64,000 bases of DNA, taken from positions 496,001 to 560,000 of the forward strand of contig JAXGZG010000002.1 of the NCBI GenBank assembly GCA_040771825.1. The letters are read 5' to 3'. Both the position numbers and the translations under genes were made by a program. Each line of letters starts with the position of its first letter. Positions within the stretch are counted from its first letter, which is position 1. This DNA comes from JAXGZG01 sp040771825 (lineage in GTDB: Bacteria; Bacillota; Sulfobacillia; Fermentithermobacillales; Fermentithermobacillaceae). Positions 51,284-59,125 of this stretch are shown here, piece after piece. The notes under the pieces are model-generated. The model worked only from the letters and a program-made list of their open reading frames with translations. It was not told the DNA's origin and ran no database searches.

Positions 51284-51319
51284 CGCTGACCAACGCGCTG
51301 GCCAGCACGCTGACTAACA
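51284..51319. repeat. three 12-base tandem repeats
   Basis: CGCTGACCAACG, CGCTGGCCAGCA and CGCTGACTAACA follow one another directly, 50-85 bases before the ATP-grasp start. They may be a slippage product. Confidence 0.6.
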
Positions 51320-51367
51320 CCAGTAGAACGCCTAGACTGTGGCTCGCAAATTGCAAGGAGTGATTCC

Positions 51368-52636
51368 GTGAAGGCTGTTGTCACCGATGCAAGGCTGCGC
51401 GTGGCTGTCAGCATCATCAGATCCTTGGGCGAAGCCGGTGTTTCGGTTGTGGCAGCGGAGGCATCGGGCACCCGGAGCATCCTGGGCTACTACTCCAAGT
51501 TCACTTCTGCTAGGTTGAAACTGAGTCCCACAGCGAGGACCGCTCCCTCTGACAAGGACCTCAAGGCGCTTCTGCACGCTGCCGGTGAAAACGGCGTCAT
51601 TGTGCCCACCTTTACTTCCATGGTGGAACTGCTATCGAAACATGCGGAACGAACCCAAAACAAGGATTCCTCCCAGGTGGAGGGGGATGCCGCGCGATTT
51701 CTCGGACCTAGGGGCCCTTACTACCTGGTCCCTCCGCTGTCATCCTTTCGCAAAGCTCATGATAAGGCTGAATGCTTCCGGCTTGCCAAGAGCCTAGGTG
51801 TGCCTGTTCCCAAGACAATCCTCCTGGCCAAAGAAGGGGTAGATGCAAGCCCCCGGAGTCCCGGCACAAAATGGGCCGAAGGCCTACCTTATCCTCTCAT
51901 CCTCAAGTACAGGTCTGGGGAGGATCTGGGGCTTTCGGCAGCCAAACGATATTCTGTAGTAAGATCGCCGGACGAAGCTTTGCAGAAGTACCGTGAGATG
52001 GACGCCATCCAAAAAGGCCCCCTAGTGCAGGAATACGTGGAAGGGGAGGATTGGGGCGCGGCGCTCCTGTACGACGGCGAGTCGCGGCTAGTTGCAGCGT
52101 TCACCTACAAGAGCATCCGCGAGCGTCCCAAAGGGGCGGGGCCCACGGTCTACGCAGTATCAGAGTCCTCTCCTGAACTGGTCGAATATAGCCATCGCAT
52201 GCTCTCGGCTCTCAAATGGCGAGGAATGGCCATGGTGGACTTCCGCAAAGGGCGCGATGGGGAGTTCCGGCTCCTTGAGATAAACCCCCGGTTTTGGGGA
52301 AGCCTTGCCTTGTCGATTCAGGCTGGAGTAGATTTCCCCATGCTGTACTATAGATGCTGCCTGGGCGAGGACATGAGTTCCGGATCTGGGGGATCCTTGC
52401 CGCTTCACCAGGAAGATGGCGTCAAGATTCGTTTCTTCCCTCAGGACTTTCTGTCCCTGGCCCAATACGCTAAGCACCGTGGAGATAACGTCGGAAACGG
52501 TTTGGGGTATCTGGCGCGGGAAGGTCTCCGGTTGCTAAGCCCGGGTCTAAAGGACGGGCTTATGAGTCTTTCTGACCCATTGCCCGGTTTGGCTTATTTG
52601 TTAGGAGGTGCGTTTTCGCGACATGGTCGGACCTAG
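51368..52636 (+). CDS. ATP-grasp domain protein
   Basis: This 422-residue protein has an N-terminal Rossmann-like region (AVVTDARLRVAVSIIRSLG) and an ATP-grasp fold: LPYPLILKYRSGEDLG (P-loop-like strand with Lys), LVQEYVEGEDWG, and the metal site in FRLLEINPRFWGSL. It probably joins a carboxylate to an amine, but the substrates are unknown. GTG 51368 has AAGGAGTGATT upstream. The stop overlaps the deacetylase start, so the two likely act together. Confidence 0.82.
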   Translation: MKAVVTDARLRVAVSIIRSLGEAGVSVVAAEASGTRSILGYYSKFTSARLKLSPTARTAPSDKDLKALLHAAGENGVIVPTFTSMVELLSKHAERTQNKDSSQVEGDAARFLGPRGPYYLVPPLSSFRKAHDKAECFRLAKSLGVPVPKTILLAKEGVDASPRSPGTKWAEGLPYPLILKYRSGEDLGLSAAKRYSVVRSPDEALQKYREMDAIQKGPLVQEYVEGEDWGAALLYDGESRLVAAFTYKSIRERPKGAGPTVYAVSESSPELVEYSHRMLSALKWRGMAMVDFRKGRDGEFRLLEINPRFWGSLALSIQAGVDFPMLYYRCCLGEDMSSGSGGSLPLHQEDGVKIRFFPQDFLSLAQYAKHRGDNVGNGLGYLAREGLRLLSPGLKDGLMSLSDPLPGLAYLLGGAFSRHGRT

Positions 52637-54020
52637 AGACATCTACCGAAAACTCAAAGGCTACCGCCTATCTCACCGCATACACCCCGTGCGAAGAGTT
52701 AGCCGGGTCGCTCCGGTGCCGGGGCGCAGGGTGGTGGCCATAACTTTTGACGACGGCCCGTGTGCTGCTCCCGCCCGGCCAGGTTCAGAGCCCCTCACTG
52801 AAGGCATACTCCAGACCCTCAGGGAACACGGAGCCAAGGGCACCTTTGACATTATCGGCACCACTCAGTTCAAATACCCTGACCAAAAGGGGGCCAACAG
52901 CGGGCCTTACTGGAACGGAGTCAAATACGACCACTATCCCGAGTTTGGCGCCGACCGCCTGGCAGGGGCAGTAAACCACCCCGACCTGGTCAAGAGGATG
53001 GTTCAAGAAGGGCACGAACTCTCTAACCACGGATTCACCCATGCCCCCTTCGGCCCGTGCAACTATCCGTATGCTTCTAGGCGATATCTGCCAGGCTACG
53101 ACGCTGTCTTATTTGACCTTGTGGCTTTGGATGAACTGGTTAAGGACCTCACGGGCATCAAGATGCGCCTAGGCAGGCCTGCCCACTACATAGATAAGAC
53201 CGTGGATGGCAGGGATGCCTATGACGCCTACCGCGCCCTCAATTATCTCTACCTGGGGGCCTGGTTTGACGGAGGCGGTTGGAAGGCGTCCAGCGGCGAT
53301 TTCCACAAAGACGTGGAGGACATGGTCCAGCCCCTGGAGGCCGCGCTGGCTGCCAATGCTGACAGTCTCAACGGCGCGATCATCTTCCATAAAGACGGGT
53401 ACAACATGTCGTCCCAATGCCCTGCTCTGGAGGGCTTGAGGCAGCAATTGCCGATCCTGAAGCGGTACGAGTACGACATCGTGACCGTCTCAGAACTTTG
53501 CGCCATGTCGAGGTTTGCCGACGTCAGCCCCGATGACCCACTGTATCGTCCAGCCGAAGCGCTGCTGAAAGCGGGCTACCTTGTGGCTTACGCTGACAAC
53601 TGCGTGAGGCCCCAAAAGAAGATTACCCCGCGGGAACTGGGGCTCATGTGCGTCCCAATGGGAGTGCAAAGGGATGCGTCTCTGTTGGCGTCTGACCCCA
53701 GGTCACAGTGGGCTTCTCAGTCGATCCCACAGATGATATCCGGAACCTCTCTAACGGGGAGGATTAGGGACCGGTTCGAGAGCGTCTTTCTGGACGACCT
53801 GGCCAAGGCCTGCCATCAGTTTGTGGGGATGGGCGCCCAGGGGGATGAAGGGAGCGGTCCGGTGGGGGAAGTCGCCAATACTGCGGCCCACGCAGTGCCA
53901 GGAGACGACCAACGGCAGCGAAGGGCACTGTTGCTGGAGTCCCTGGGCCCTTGTGAGCATCGCCCTGCCACTAGGGGAGAGGCTATACGGCTCTTGTCGG
54001 CGGCGCTGGTTGGGGTGTAG
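52623..54020 (+). CDS. polysaccharide deacetylase with SLH-like tail
   Basis: A NodB-type domain occupies about residues 30-290, with the metal/catalytic Asp pair TFDDGP and SNHGFTH. From about 295 an S-layer-homology-like segment follows (FADVSPDDPLYRPAE, then ADNCVRPQKKITPREL). The rest (about 350-465) is low in family signal. No signal peptide is seen. ATG 52623 is 14 bases after AGGAGG; GTG 52608 is an alternative. Overlap with the ATP-grasp gene suggests a joint role in a cell-wall or surface polymer. Confidence 0.72.
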   Translation: MVGPRDIYRKLKGYRLSHRIHPVRRVSRVAPVPGRRVVAITFDDGPCAAPARPGSEPLTEGILQTLREHGAKGTFDIIGTTQFKYPDQKGANSGPYWNGVKYDHYPEFGADRLAGAVNHPDLVKRMVQEGHELSNHGFTHAPFGPCNYPYASRRYLPGYDAVLFDLVALDELVKDLTGIKMRLGRPAHYIDKTVDGRDAYDAYRALNYLYLGAWFDGGGWKASSGDFHKDVEDMVQPLEAALAANADSLNGAIIFHKDGYNMSSQCPALEGLRQQLPILKRYEYDIVTVSELCAMSRFADVSPDDPLYRPAEALLKAGYLVAYADNCVRPQKKITPRELGLMCVPMGVQRDASLLASDPRSQWASQSIPQMISGTSLTGRIRDRFESVFLDDLAKACHQFVGMGAQGDEGSGPVGEVANTAAHAVPGDDQRQRRALLLESLGPCEHRPATRGEAIRLLSAALVGV

Positions 54021-54045
54021 TAGGCATAACCAAAGGAGGCGATTG

Positions 54046-55278
54046 ATGATGAATCGGTCTCCATCAGCCGAATCGGCGGACGCATCTGCGCCCGATCCGC
54101 GGGTTAAGCTCACTCAAGCAGTCGATTCCCTCAGACCTTTGGTACACGACATCGCAGTATCCCTCTATGAGCATCCCGAAACCGGTCTTAACGAGGTATT
54201 TGCGTCTGGGAAACTTACGGCCATCTTGGAATCCTACGGTTTCTCGGTGGACAGGGATCTAGCGGGCATGCCCACCTCGTTTGCGGCCAAGATAGGCTCC
54301 GGAAGGCCATGCATCGGTTTTATGGCAGAGTATGACGCGCTTCCAGGGATCGGGCACGGATGCGGACATAACCTCATGGCCGCCTGTGCCATGGCAGCGG
54401 GAATAGCGTGCAGCAGGGTTTTGGGCGAGCCCCCCGCCTCCGCCACTTGGATGGTCATTGGAACTCCGGCTGAGGAAACTGTCGGCGGCAAAGTGGCTAT
54501 GGCCCAAGCCGGGCTTTTCGACCATGTGGACGCCGCCTTCATCGCCCACCCAGGCCAACGCAACTCAGTAGGCGGGGGAGTTGGCTGGGCTTCCCATCCC
54601 CTTGAGATCACGTTTCACGGAAAACCTTCTCACGCAGGCGGCAACCCCCAAGAAGGGATCAACGCCTTGGATGCCTGCGTAGAAGCGTATATTGCCATAA
54701 GAAGCCTTCGAAATAGCCTTCGGGATGAGGTCCGAATCGCAGGCATAATCACTCATGGCGGTGACGCCCAAAACATCATCCCCGAAAAGGCAGCGATGAA
54801 GTTCACCCTGCGCTCAACCGATTCGCGCTACCTGGAGGAAAATGTCATTCCCAGGGTGAAAAGGTGTGCCGAAGCGGCGGCTATGTCTGTGGGTGCCGCT
54901 GTGGAATTTCGCCATCATGAACCTTTGTTCAGGGAAACACTGGGGTATCCTGTGCTTAGAGATATCGCCAGGAGGAGTTTTGAGTATCTCGGCCAAGAGG
55001 TGCCGCCGGTTGAAGGCGGGGGAGGCGGAGTCACTGACGTGGGCAACGTCACGTGGGTTACGCCATGCATCCAGATAGGTTTCGGTATCGGTGACGCCAG
55101 AGGGCACTCCAGAGAGATGGCCGACGCCACCGTTACTCCAAGGGCCATAGACGCGACTCTCGTGGCCGCCACGGTCATGGCTTTGTCTGCCTTGGAGTTG
55201 CTGGAGAAACCGGAGATGCTGTCCCAAGCCAAAGCCCATCTCAAAGACAGTCTTAAAGCAGCCCGTTGCCCAGGATAG
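54046..55278 (+). CDS. M20D amidohydrolase (PM20D2-like)
   Basis: This 410-residue enzyme has the metal motifs GHGCGHNLMAA, PAEETVGGK and AFIAHPG, and the dimerisation region around HGKPSHAGGNP. It resembles peptidase M20 domain-containing protein 2 and AbgB-like hydrolases that act on small amide-linked dipeptides. ATG 54046 has AAAGGAGG six bases upstream. It follows the deacetylase by 25 bases, possibly the same operon. Substrate not shown; a relative is at 28414. Confidence 0.85.
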   Translation: MMNRSPSAESADASAPDPRVKLTQAVDSLRPLVHDIAVSLYEHPETGLNEVFASGKLTAILESYGFSVDRDLAGMPTSFAAKIGSGRPCIGFMAEYDALPGIGHGCGHNLMAACAMAAGIACSRVLGEPPASATWMVIGTPAEETVGGKVAMAQAGLFDHVDAAFIAHPGQRNSVGGGVGWASHPLEITFHGKPSHAGGNPQEGINALDACVEAYIAIRSLRNSLRDEVRIAGIITHGGDAQNIIPEKAAMKFTLRSTDSRYLEENVIPRVKRCAEAAAMSVGAAVEFRHHEPLFRETLGYPVLRDIARRSFEYLGQEVPPVEGGGGGVTDVGNVTWVTPCIQIGFGIGDARGHSREMADATVTPRAIDATLVAATVMALSALELLEKPEMLSQAKAHLKDSLKAARCPG

Positions 55279-55373
55279 TGGAGACAGCCCCCCCGGCCTC
55301 CATTACGCCCGGCGGCGCCGCGAACGGTGAGACTGGGTGTTCTTTGGAGTGGGTAGCAGAGGGCATCCGCCCA

Positions 55374-55424
55374 TAAGGGACGGCCACCAGTAAGGGATAG
55401 CAGCCGGAAAGGGATAATCGCCTA
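55374..55424. repeat. three direct repeats of 17-base period
   Basis: TAAGGGA (55374), TAAGGGA (55391) and AAAGGGA (55408) each begin a 17-base unit whose remaining ten bases differ. They lie 55-105 bases before the ABC ATPase start, in its probable promoter region. No promoter is clear there. Confidence 0.55.
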
Positions 55425-55478
55425 CGGCGGAGAATAGCCCTGAAAAATCAGGTGTTATCCACTTTGGAGGAATTTCTA

Positions 55479-56204
55479 TTGGACGAACCCATTCTTCGAA
55501 CGGTAAACCTGACGAAGTCTTTCCATTTGGGTCAAACCATCTATGCAGTACAAGACGTCAACTTAGTCGTGGACCAAGGCGAATTTGTGGCCATCATGGG
55601 CCCCTCAGGCAGCGGCAAGAGCACCTTGCTTTCGCTTTTGGGCGGGTTGGATAGACCCCAAAGCGGGGACGTGATCCTTTCGGGACAACGATACTCGGCC
55701 CTGTCTGAAAGCGGTCTTGCTAGAATCCGACGAAATCAAGTAGGATTCGTATTCCAGTTCTTCAATCTTATTGCCCACCTTACTGCCCTAGAGAACGTGG
55801 TTCTTCCCATGCGGTTCGGCAGAATGGGCAGACGCGCAATGTTGTCACGAGCCAACCATCTTCTAGATACGGTTGGTCTCAGCAACAGAAAGAACCACAA
55901 ACCTCTAGAATTGTCTGGAGGGGAGCAGCAGCGAGTGGCCATCGCCAGGGCTCTCGCCAACGAACCTGCCATCATATTGGCAGACGAGCCTACGGGGAAC
56001 CTCGACTCCAAGACATCTCAGGAGATTGGCGAGGTATTCCATAGACTCAATGAAGAGAACGGTCAGACCTTTGTGGTCGTTACCCACGATGCGTCATTGA
56101 CCAAGTGGGCGCACCGGACCATCCGGATGTTGGATGGACAGATTGACCAGATTCACCAAGGCGGACTCATAGCCCAAGATGCGGGCGACGCCCAGGGAGG
56201 CTAG
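55479..56204 (+). CDS. LolD/MacB-type ABC transporter ATPase (1)
   Basis: This 241-residue ATPase belongs to the MacB/LolD/FtsE group. Walker A GPSGSGKSTL is at about 42, the signature is LSGGEQQRVAIARAL and Walker B reads LADEPTGNLDSKT, as in that group. TTG 55479 follows GGAGG by eight bases. No permease follows directly; a MutL-like gene starts three bases on. The only partner permeases in view are at 61457 and 63656, which have their own ATPase. Confidence 0.9.
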   Translation: MDEPILRTVNLTKSFHLGQTIYAVQDVNLVVDQGEFVAIMGPSGSGKSTLLSLLGGLDRPQSGDVILSGQRYSALSESGLARIRRNQVGFVFQFFNLIAHLTALENVVLPMRFGRMGRRAMLSRANHLLDTVGLSNRKNHKPLELSGGEQQRVAIARALANEPAIILADEPTGNLDSKTSQEIGEVFHRLNEENGQTFVVVTHDASLTKWAHRTIRMLDGQIDQIHQGGLIAQDAGDAQGG

Positions 56205-56207
56205 ACA

Positions 56208-57938
56208 ATGGCCAAAACGGTTCTTCATATCGATGTAGGTAACTCGGTTACAAGAGCTCAAGCGCTGCAAGTGCGCCACGGCGAGATCACCTTGGAGGAA
56301 TACGGCTTTTGCCCCACTCCTTCGTCGGCCCTAGAAGATGACAGGACCCAGGGCATCAGCCTTGCGGTTAGCGACATTGAGTCGCGGATGGCAGAGAAAG
56401 GTACCCCTTTGGATCCCCGCGAGATCCTAGTCACTGTGAGTGCCGGGGGAGAACCCAGGGCGGTGTGTGCGGGGGTCGTCAAGGGAATCTCGGGAGAATC
56501 GGCCAAGAGAGCCGCTCTGTCTGCAGGTGCCACCGTCACCGATCTTATCTGCGTCGACGACGGACGAGAAGACTTTCAAAGAGTATCCGACCTCAAAAGA
56601 CAAGACATATCTGTGGTAGTACTGGCAGGCGGGGTAGACGCCGAGATAATGGAATCAGGGAGTCACCAACTCCTGAATATCGCCAAGATTCTCGCTGAAG
56701 GGATCCCCAAGAAGCGCGGCAGGCAAGAGAAGGTTCCCCTGGTCTACGCTGCGTCTTTGGATGGACGGGAAGAGGTCATGAGGATTATGGGCGATGAAAC
56801 CGAGATAATTTGGGCCGACAACGTCCGGTCTCGCTTGGAGGAAGAGCATCTGGAATCAGCCCGGAGCGCTGTGGTGGATGCCTTCGCCCAGAGCGTACGA
56901 ACGGATCCCAGGTTCAGCGGGCTAGGACGTCTGGGATCGCCCCACGTGCTTCCATCGGGCCACGCGGCAGGGGTGGGCCTTGAGCAGTTCTACGCCGAGG
57001 TAAACGAGAACGTCCTAGGCTTCTCCTTGGATGGAGACTCTGTTCAGGTGTTCTCCGATATCAAAGGAATCTTCACCCGCACCGTGACATCTATCGACGC
57101 CGTGGATTCCCGCAAGGTGGCCAAATGGCTGCCAACGCCTAGGCTCGCCCAGCACTTAGGGGAGATGCTGGCCAATCTCAGGCTTCATCCTTGGGTGGTG
57201 CCAACTACCTGGGACGAACTCTCGGTTTTCCTGGCGTTCTGGAAGGAAGTCATCAGAGAAGGAATTGCCGAGCACAAGAAAAGCGCCATCGAGCTTCGGG
57301 GAGTTCACAGGCAAAGACAGGTGGACGAAACCTTCAAAGTGAGGGTGGCAGGCGGTGACACCATAGTGAAAGCCCACGATATCCGGCGGGTAGTGGTGAC
57401 CGGGGTTCTCTCTCAGATTCTTTCGGAGCGGGCTTTGCTCTCACTGATTATGGACGGTGCCCAGCTTAGCGGCGTCACCGCAGTCTACAAAGACCCATGG
57501 AACGTGCTCCAGGTAGTGGGGCTGCTGTCTGCCGGGAACGTGAACCTTAGGGATTGCCTGAAACCTCTTGGAGTGCTGGTGGGACCTGGCCAGGACAGAG
57601 ACCGGGTCGGCACAGGGTGGGTGTTCTCGGGCATAGGATCTGACCTGCAGCCCTTGCCGGTTAAGCCCAACGAGATAGTGCCTGTTGACCTGGATAGCGG
57701 CGCCGAGACCGATATTGTCTTGGAGCCTTCCCGAAGCGAGGATCTAGGAGACGGCGAGGGCCATAAGGTACGGGCAAGAGTCGCACCGGGTTTTACCCAG
57801 GTCTATCTGGATGGCCGCCCTCGCACCATGATACGGTCTATGGAGAGAACCGCTGCCCAAGACATTCTTAAGTGGTACGGGAACTTAGGGGTGTTTCCCC
57901 AAGAAGTCCTATCCGCTTGGTCGGGGGGTAGAGCGTGA
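56208..57938 (+). CDS. MutL-like (GlmL family) ASKHA protein, orphan
   Basis: This 576-residue protein belongs to the same PF13941 family as the one in the ornithine operon. It starts with a phosphate loop HIDVGNSVTRAQ, has VTVSAGGEPRAVCAGVVKG and AGGVDAEIMES, and a C-terminal part (about 400-576) with family-specific loops. It is about 110 residues longer and has no B12 mutase beside it. ATG 56208 has GGGAGG upstream. It starts three bases after the ABC ATPase and overlaps the next gene. Function unknown; an ATP-driven chaperone role is a guess from the fold. Confidence 0.8.
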   Translation: MAKTVLHIDVGNSVTRAQALQVRHGEITLEEYGFCPTPSSALEDDRTQGISLAVSDIESRMAEKGTPLDPREILVTVSAGGEPRAVCAGVVKGISGESAKRAALSAGATVTDLICVDDGREDFQRVSDLKRQDISVVVLAGGVDAEIMESGSHQLLNIAKILAEGIPKKRGRQEKVPLVYAASLDGREEVMRIMGDETEIIWADNVRSRLEEEHLESARSAVVDAFAQSVRTDPRFSGLGRLGSPHVLPSGHAAGVGLEQFYAEVNENVLGFSLDGDSVQVFSDIKGIFTRTVTSIDAVDSRKVAKWLPTPRLAQHLGEMLANLRLHPWVVPTTWDELSVFLAFWKEVIREGIAEHKKSAIELRGVHRQRQVDETFKVRVAGGDTIVKAHDIRRVVVTGVLSQILSERALLSLIMDGAQLSGVTAVYKDPWNVLQVVGLLSAGNVNLRDCLKPLGVLVGPGQDRDRVGTGWVFSGIGSDLQPLPVKPNEIVPVDLDSGAETDIVLEPSRSEDLGDGEGHKVRARVAPGFTQVYLDGRPRTMIRSMERTAAQDILKWYGNLGVFPQEVLSAWSGGRA

Positions 57939-59125
57939 TGGCGCTGTATGCTGTAAACGAGCCGCGAGTTGTTGAAGATACCCAGGTCGTGAGGCTCCGG
58001 CCTTTCAGTTCGGCAGGCCAGGCGGACGTTGACCCGGGCACAGAAGTAACCTGGGATACCCTTGTAGGCACGTATGCTTCCAGAAAGAGGATCAGGCGGG
58101 TACGGGTTGAGGCTTCTCACGACACCATGGTGGCCACGGTCTTGGTGCAAGAAGGCCAGAAAGTGAAGCGCGGAGAGGTTTTGGCTTACTACTCCTATCT
58201 TTTCGGACTTGGGTACACAGAGTACGTCTCTCCTTGCGACGGGGAGATAGTGTCCATCAATCCCGTCATGGGAGCGATTTTCATCAAAGAGTCCCCTATC
58301 GAGTTAAGGTGCAATCTGCCAGGCGTGGTGGTGAAGTCCGACGACGCCATCGGAGCTTGGGTTAGGTCTTATGGGGATCTTCTGGAGGGCGTTGCTGGCG
58401 CAGGCTACGGCCGTTCAGGAATTCTGGATCTGAAGGCTGAGACGAGATCAGGGGATCTCCGAGCAACCGATATCGGCCCCCGGGACCAAGGCAAAGTCAT
58501 TGTGGTGGGACGCACCCTAACCCAGGATCTCATAGAAGCGTGCCTCCGATACCGTGTGGCCGGGCTTGTGGTGGGAAGCATCGGACAGCGTATCTTTCAG
58601 TGGTACAAAGGGCTCGCTGAGTCTTTGGACTGGACCGAGTTTTTGGCACGGTATTGGGCTAGGGACGCTAAGAAACAAGAGGCCGCGCCGCCTGCCACTG
58701 AGATTGTTCCGGCTCTGGTGGTGACCGAAGGTTTCGGCGACCTACCCATGAACAAGAAAGCCCAAGGGATGCTTTTGAAGCATGAAGGCGAGAGGGTCTT
58801 CATTGACGGCTCTTTGGATTGGGCTCAGGAGCCGTGGGTTTTTGCCCCCATCAACCAAGGAGAGCCTCCGGCGGGATCTCTGCCAGGCGGCGTCCATGAC
58901 AAGGGCTCCAAAGTTGGCAGACTCTTGTCCGAAGTTGCGCCCGGCGCCAAGGTAAGGATACTCGGCATGTCCCGGGCGGCTTTGGAGGGGACTGTGGTGG
59001 AAACCTCCGGTGAGGTGGTTCTTGATAACCAGATAGTAGTGCCCGGGGCCAAAGTGGTTACCGGTGACGGCGAGACGCTCTTGGTGCCGCTTTTCAATAT
59101 CCAGACCACCGACCATGAAATCTAG
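57938..59125 (+). CDS. hypothetical protein with split biotinyl/lipoyl-like domain
   Basis: I do not recognise the whole protein (395 residues). Residues about 45-125 look like a barrel-sandwich hybrid: VLVQEGQKVKRGEVLAYY and SPCDGEIVSINP resemble the two halves of biotinyl/lipoyl and RnfC/efflux-adaptor domains, but no lipoylated Lys motif is seen. A central region (KVIVVGRTLTQDLIEACLRY, then VVGSIGQRI) looks like an alpha/beta domain. The C-terminus has a KOW/SH3-like strand set (GAKVRILGMSRAALEG). No signal or membrane segment is seen. It overlaps the XRE gene by eleven bases, so all three genes are coupled. Confidence 0.65.
   Translation: MALYAVNEPRVVEDTQVVRLRPFSSAGQADVDPGTEVTWDTLVGTYASRKRIRRVRVEASHDTMVATVLVQEGQKVKRGEVLAYYSYLFGLGYTEYVSPCDGEIVSINPVMGAIFIKESPIELRCNLPGVVVKSDDAIGAWVRSYGDLLEGVAGAGYGRSGILDLKAETRSGDLRATDIGPRDQGKVIVVGRTLTQDLIEACLRYRVAGLVVGSIGQRIFQWYKGLAESLDWTEFLARYWARDAKKQEAAPPATEIVPALVVTEGFGDLPMNKKAQGMLLKHEGERVFIDGSLDWAQEPWVFAPINQGEPPAGSLPGGVHDKGSKVGRLLSEVAPGAKVRILGMSRAALEGTVVETSGEVVLDNQIVVPGAKVVTGDGETLLVPLFNIQTTDHEI

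Noticed and set aside
53821..54045. Extended start for the second M20 gene
   Set aside because: The extra sequence lies antiphase in the deacetylase gene; ATG 54046 follows AAAGGAGG.
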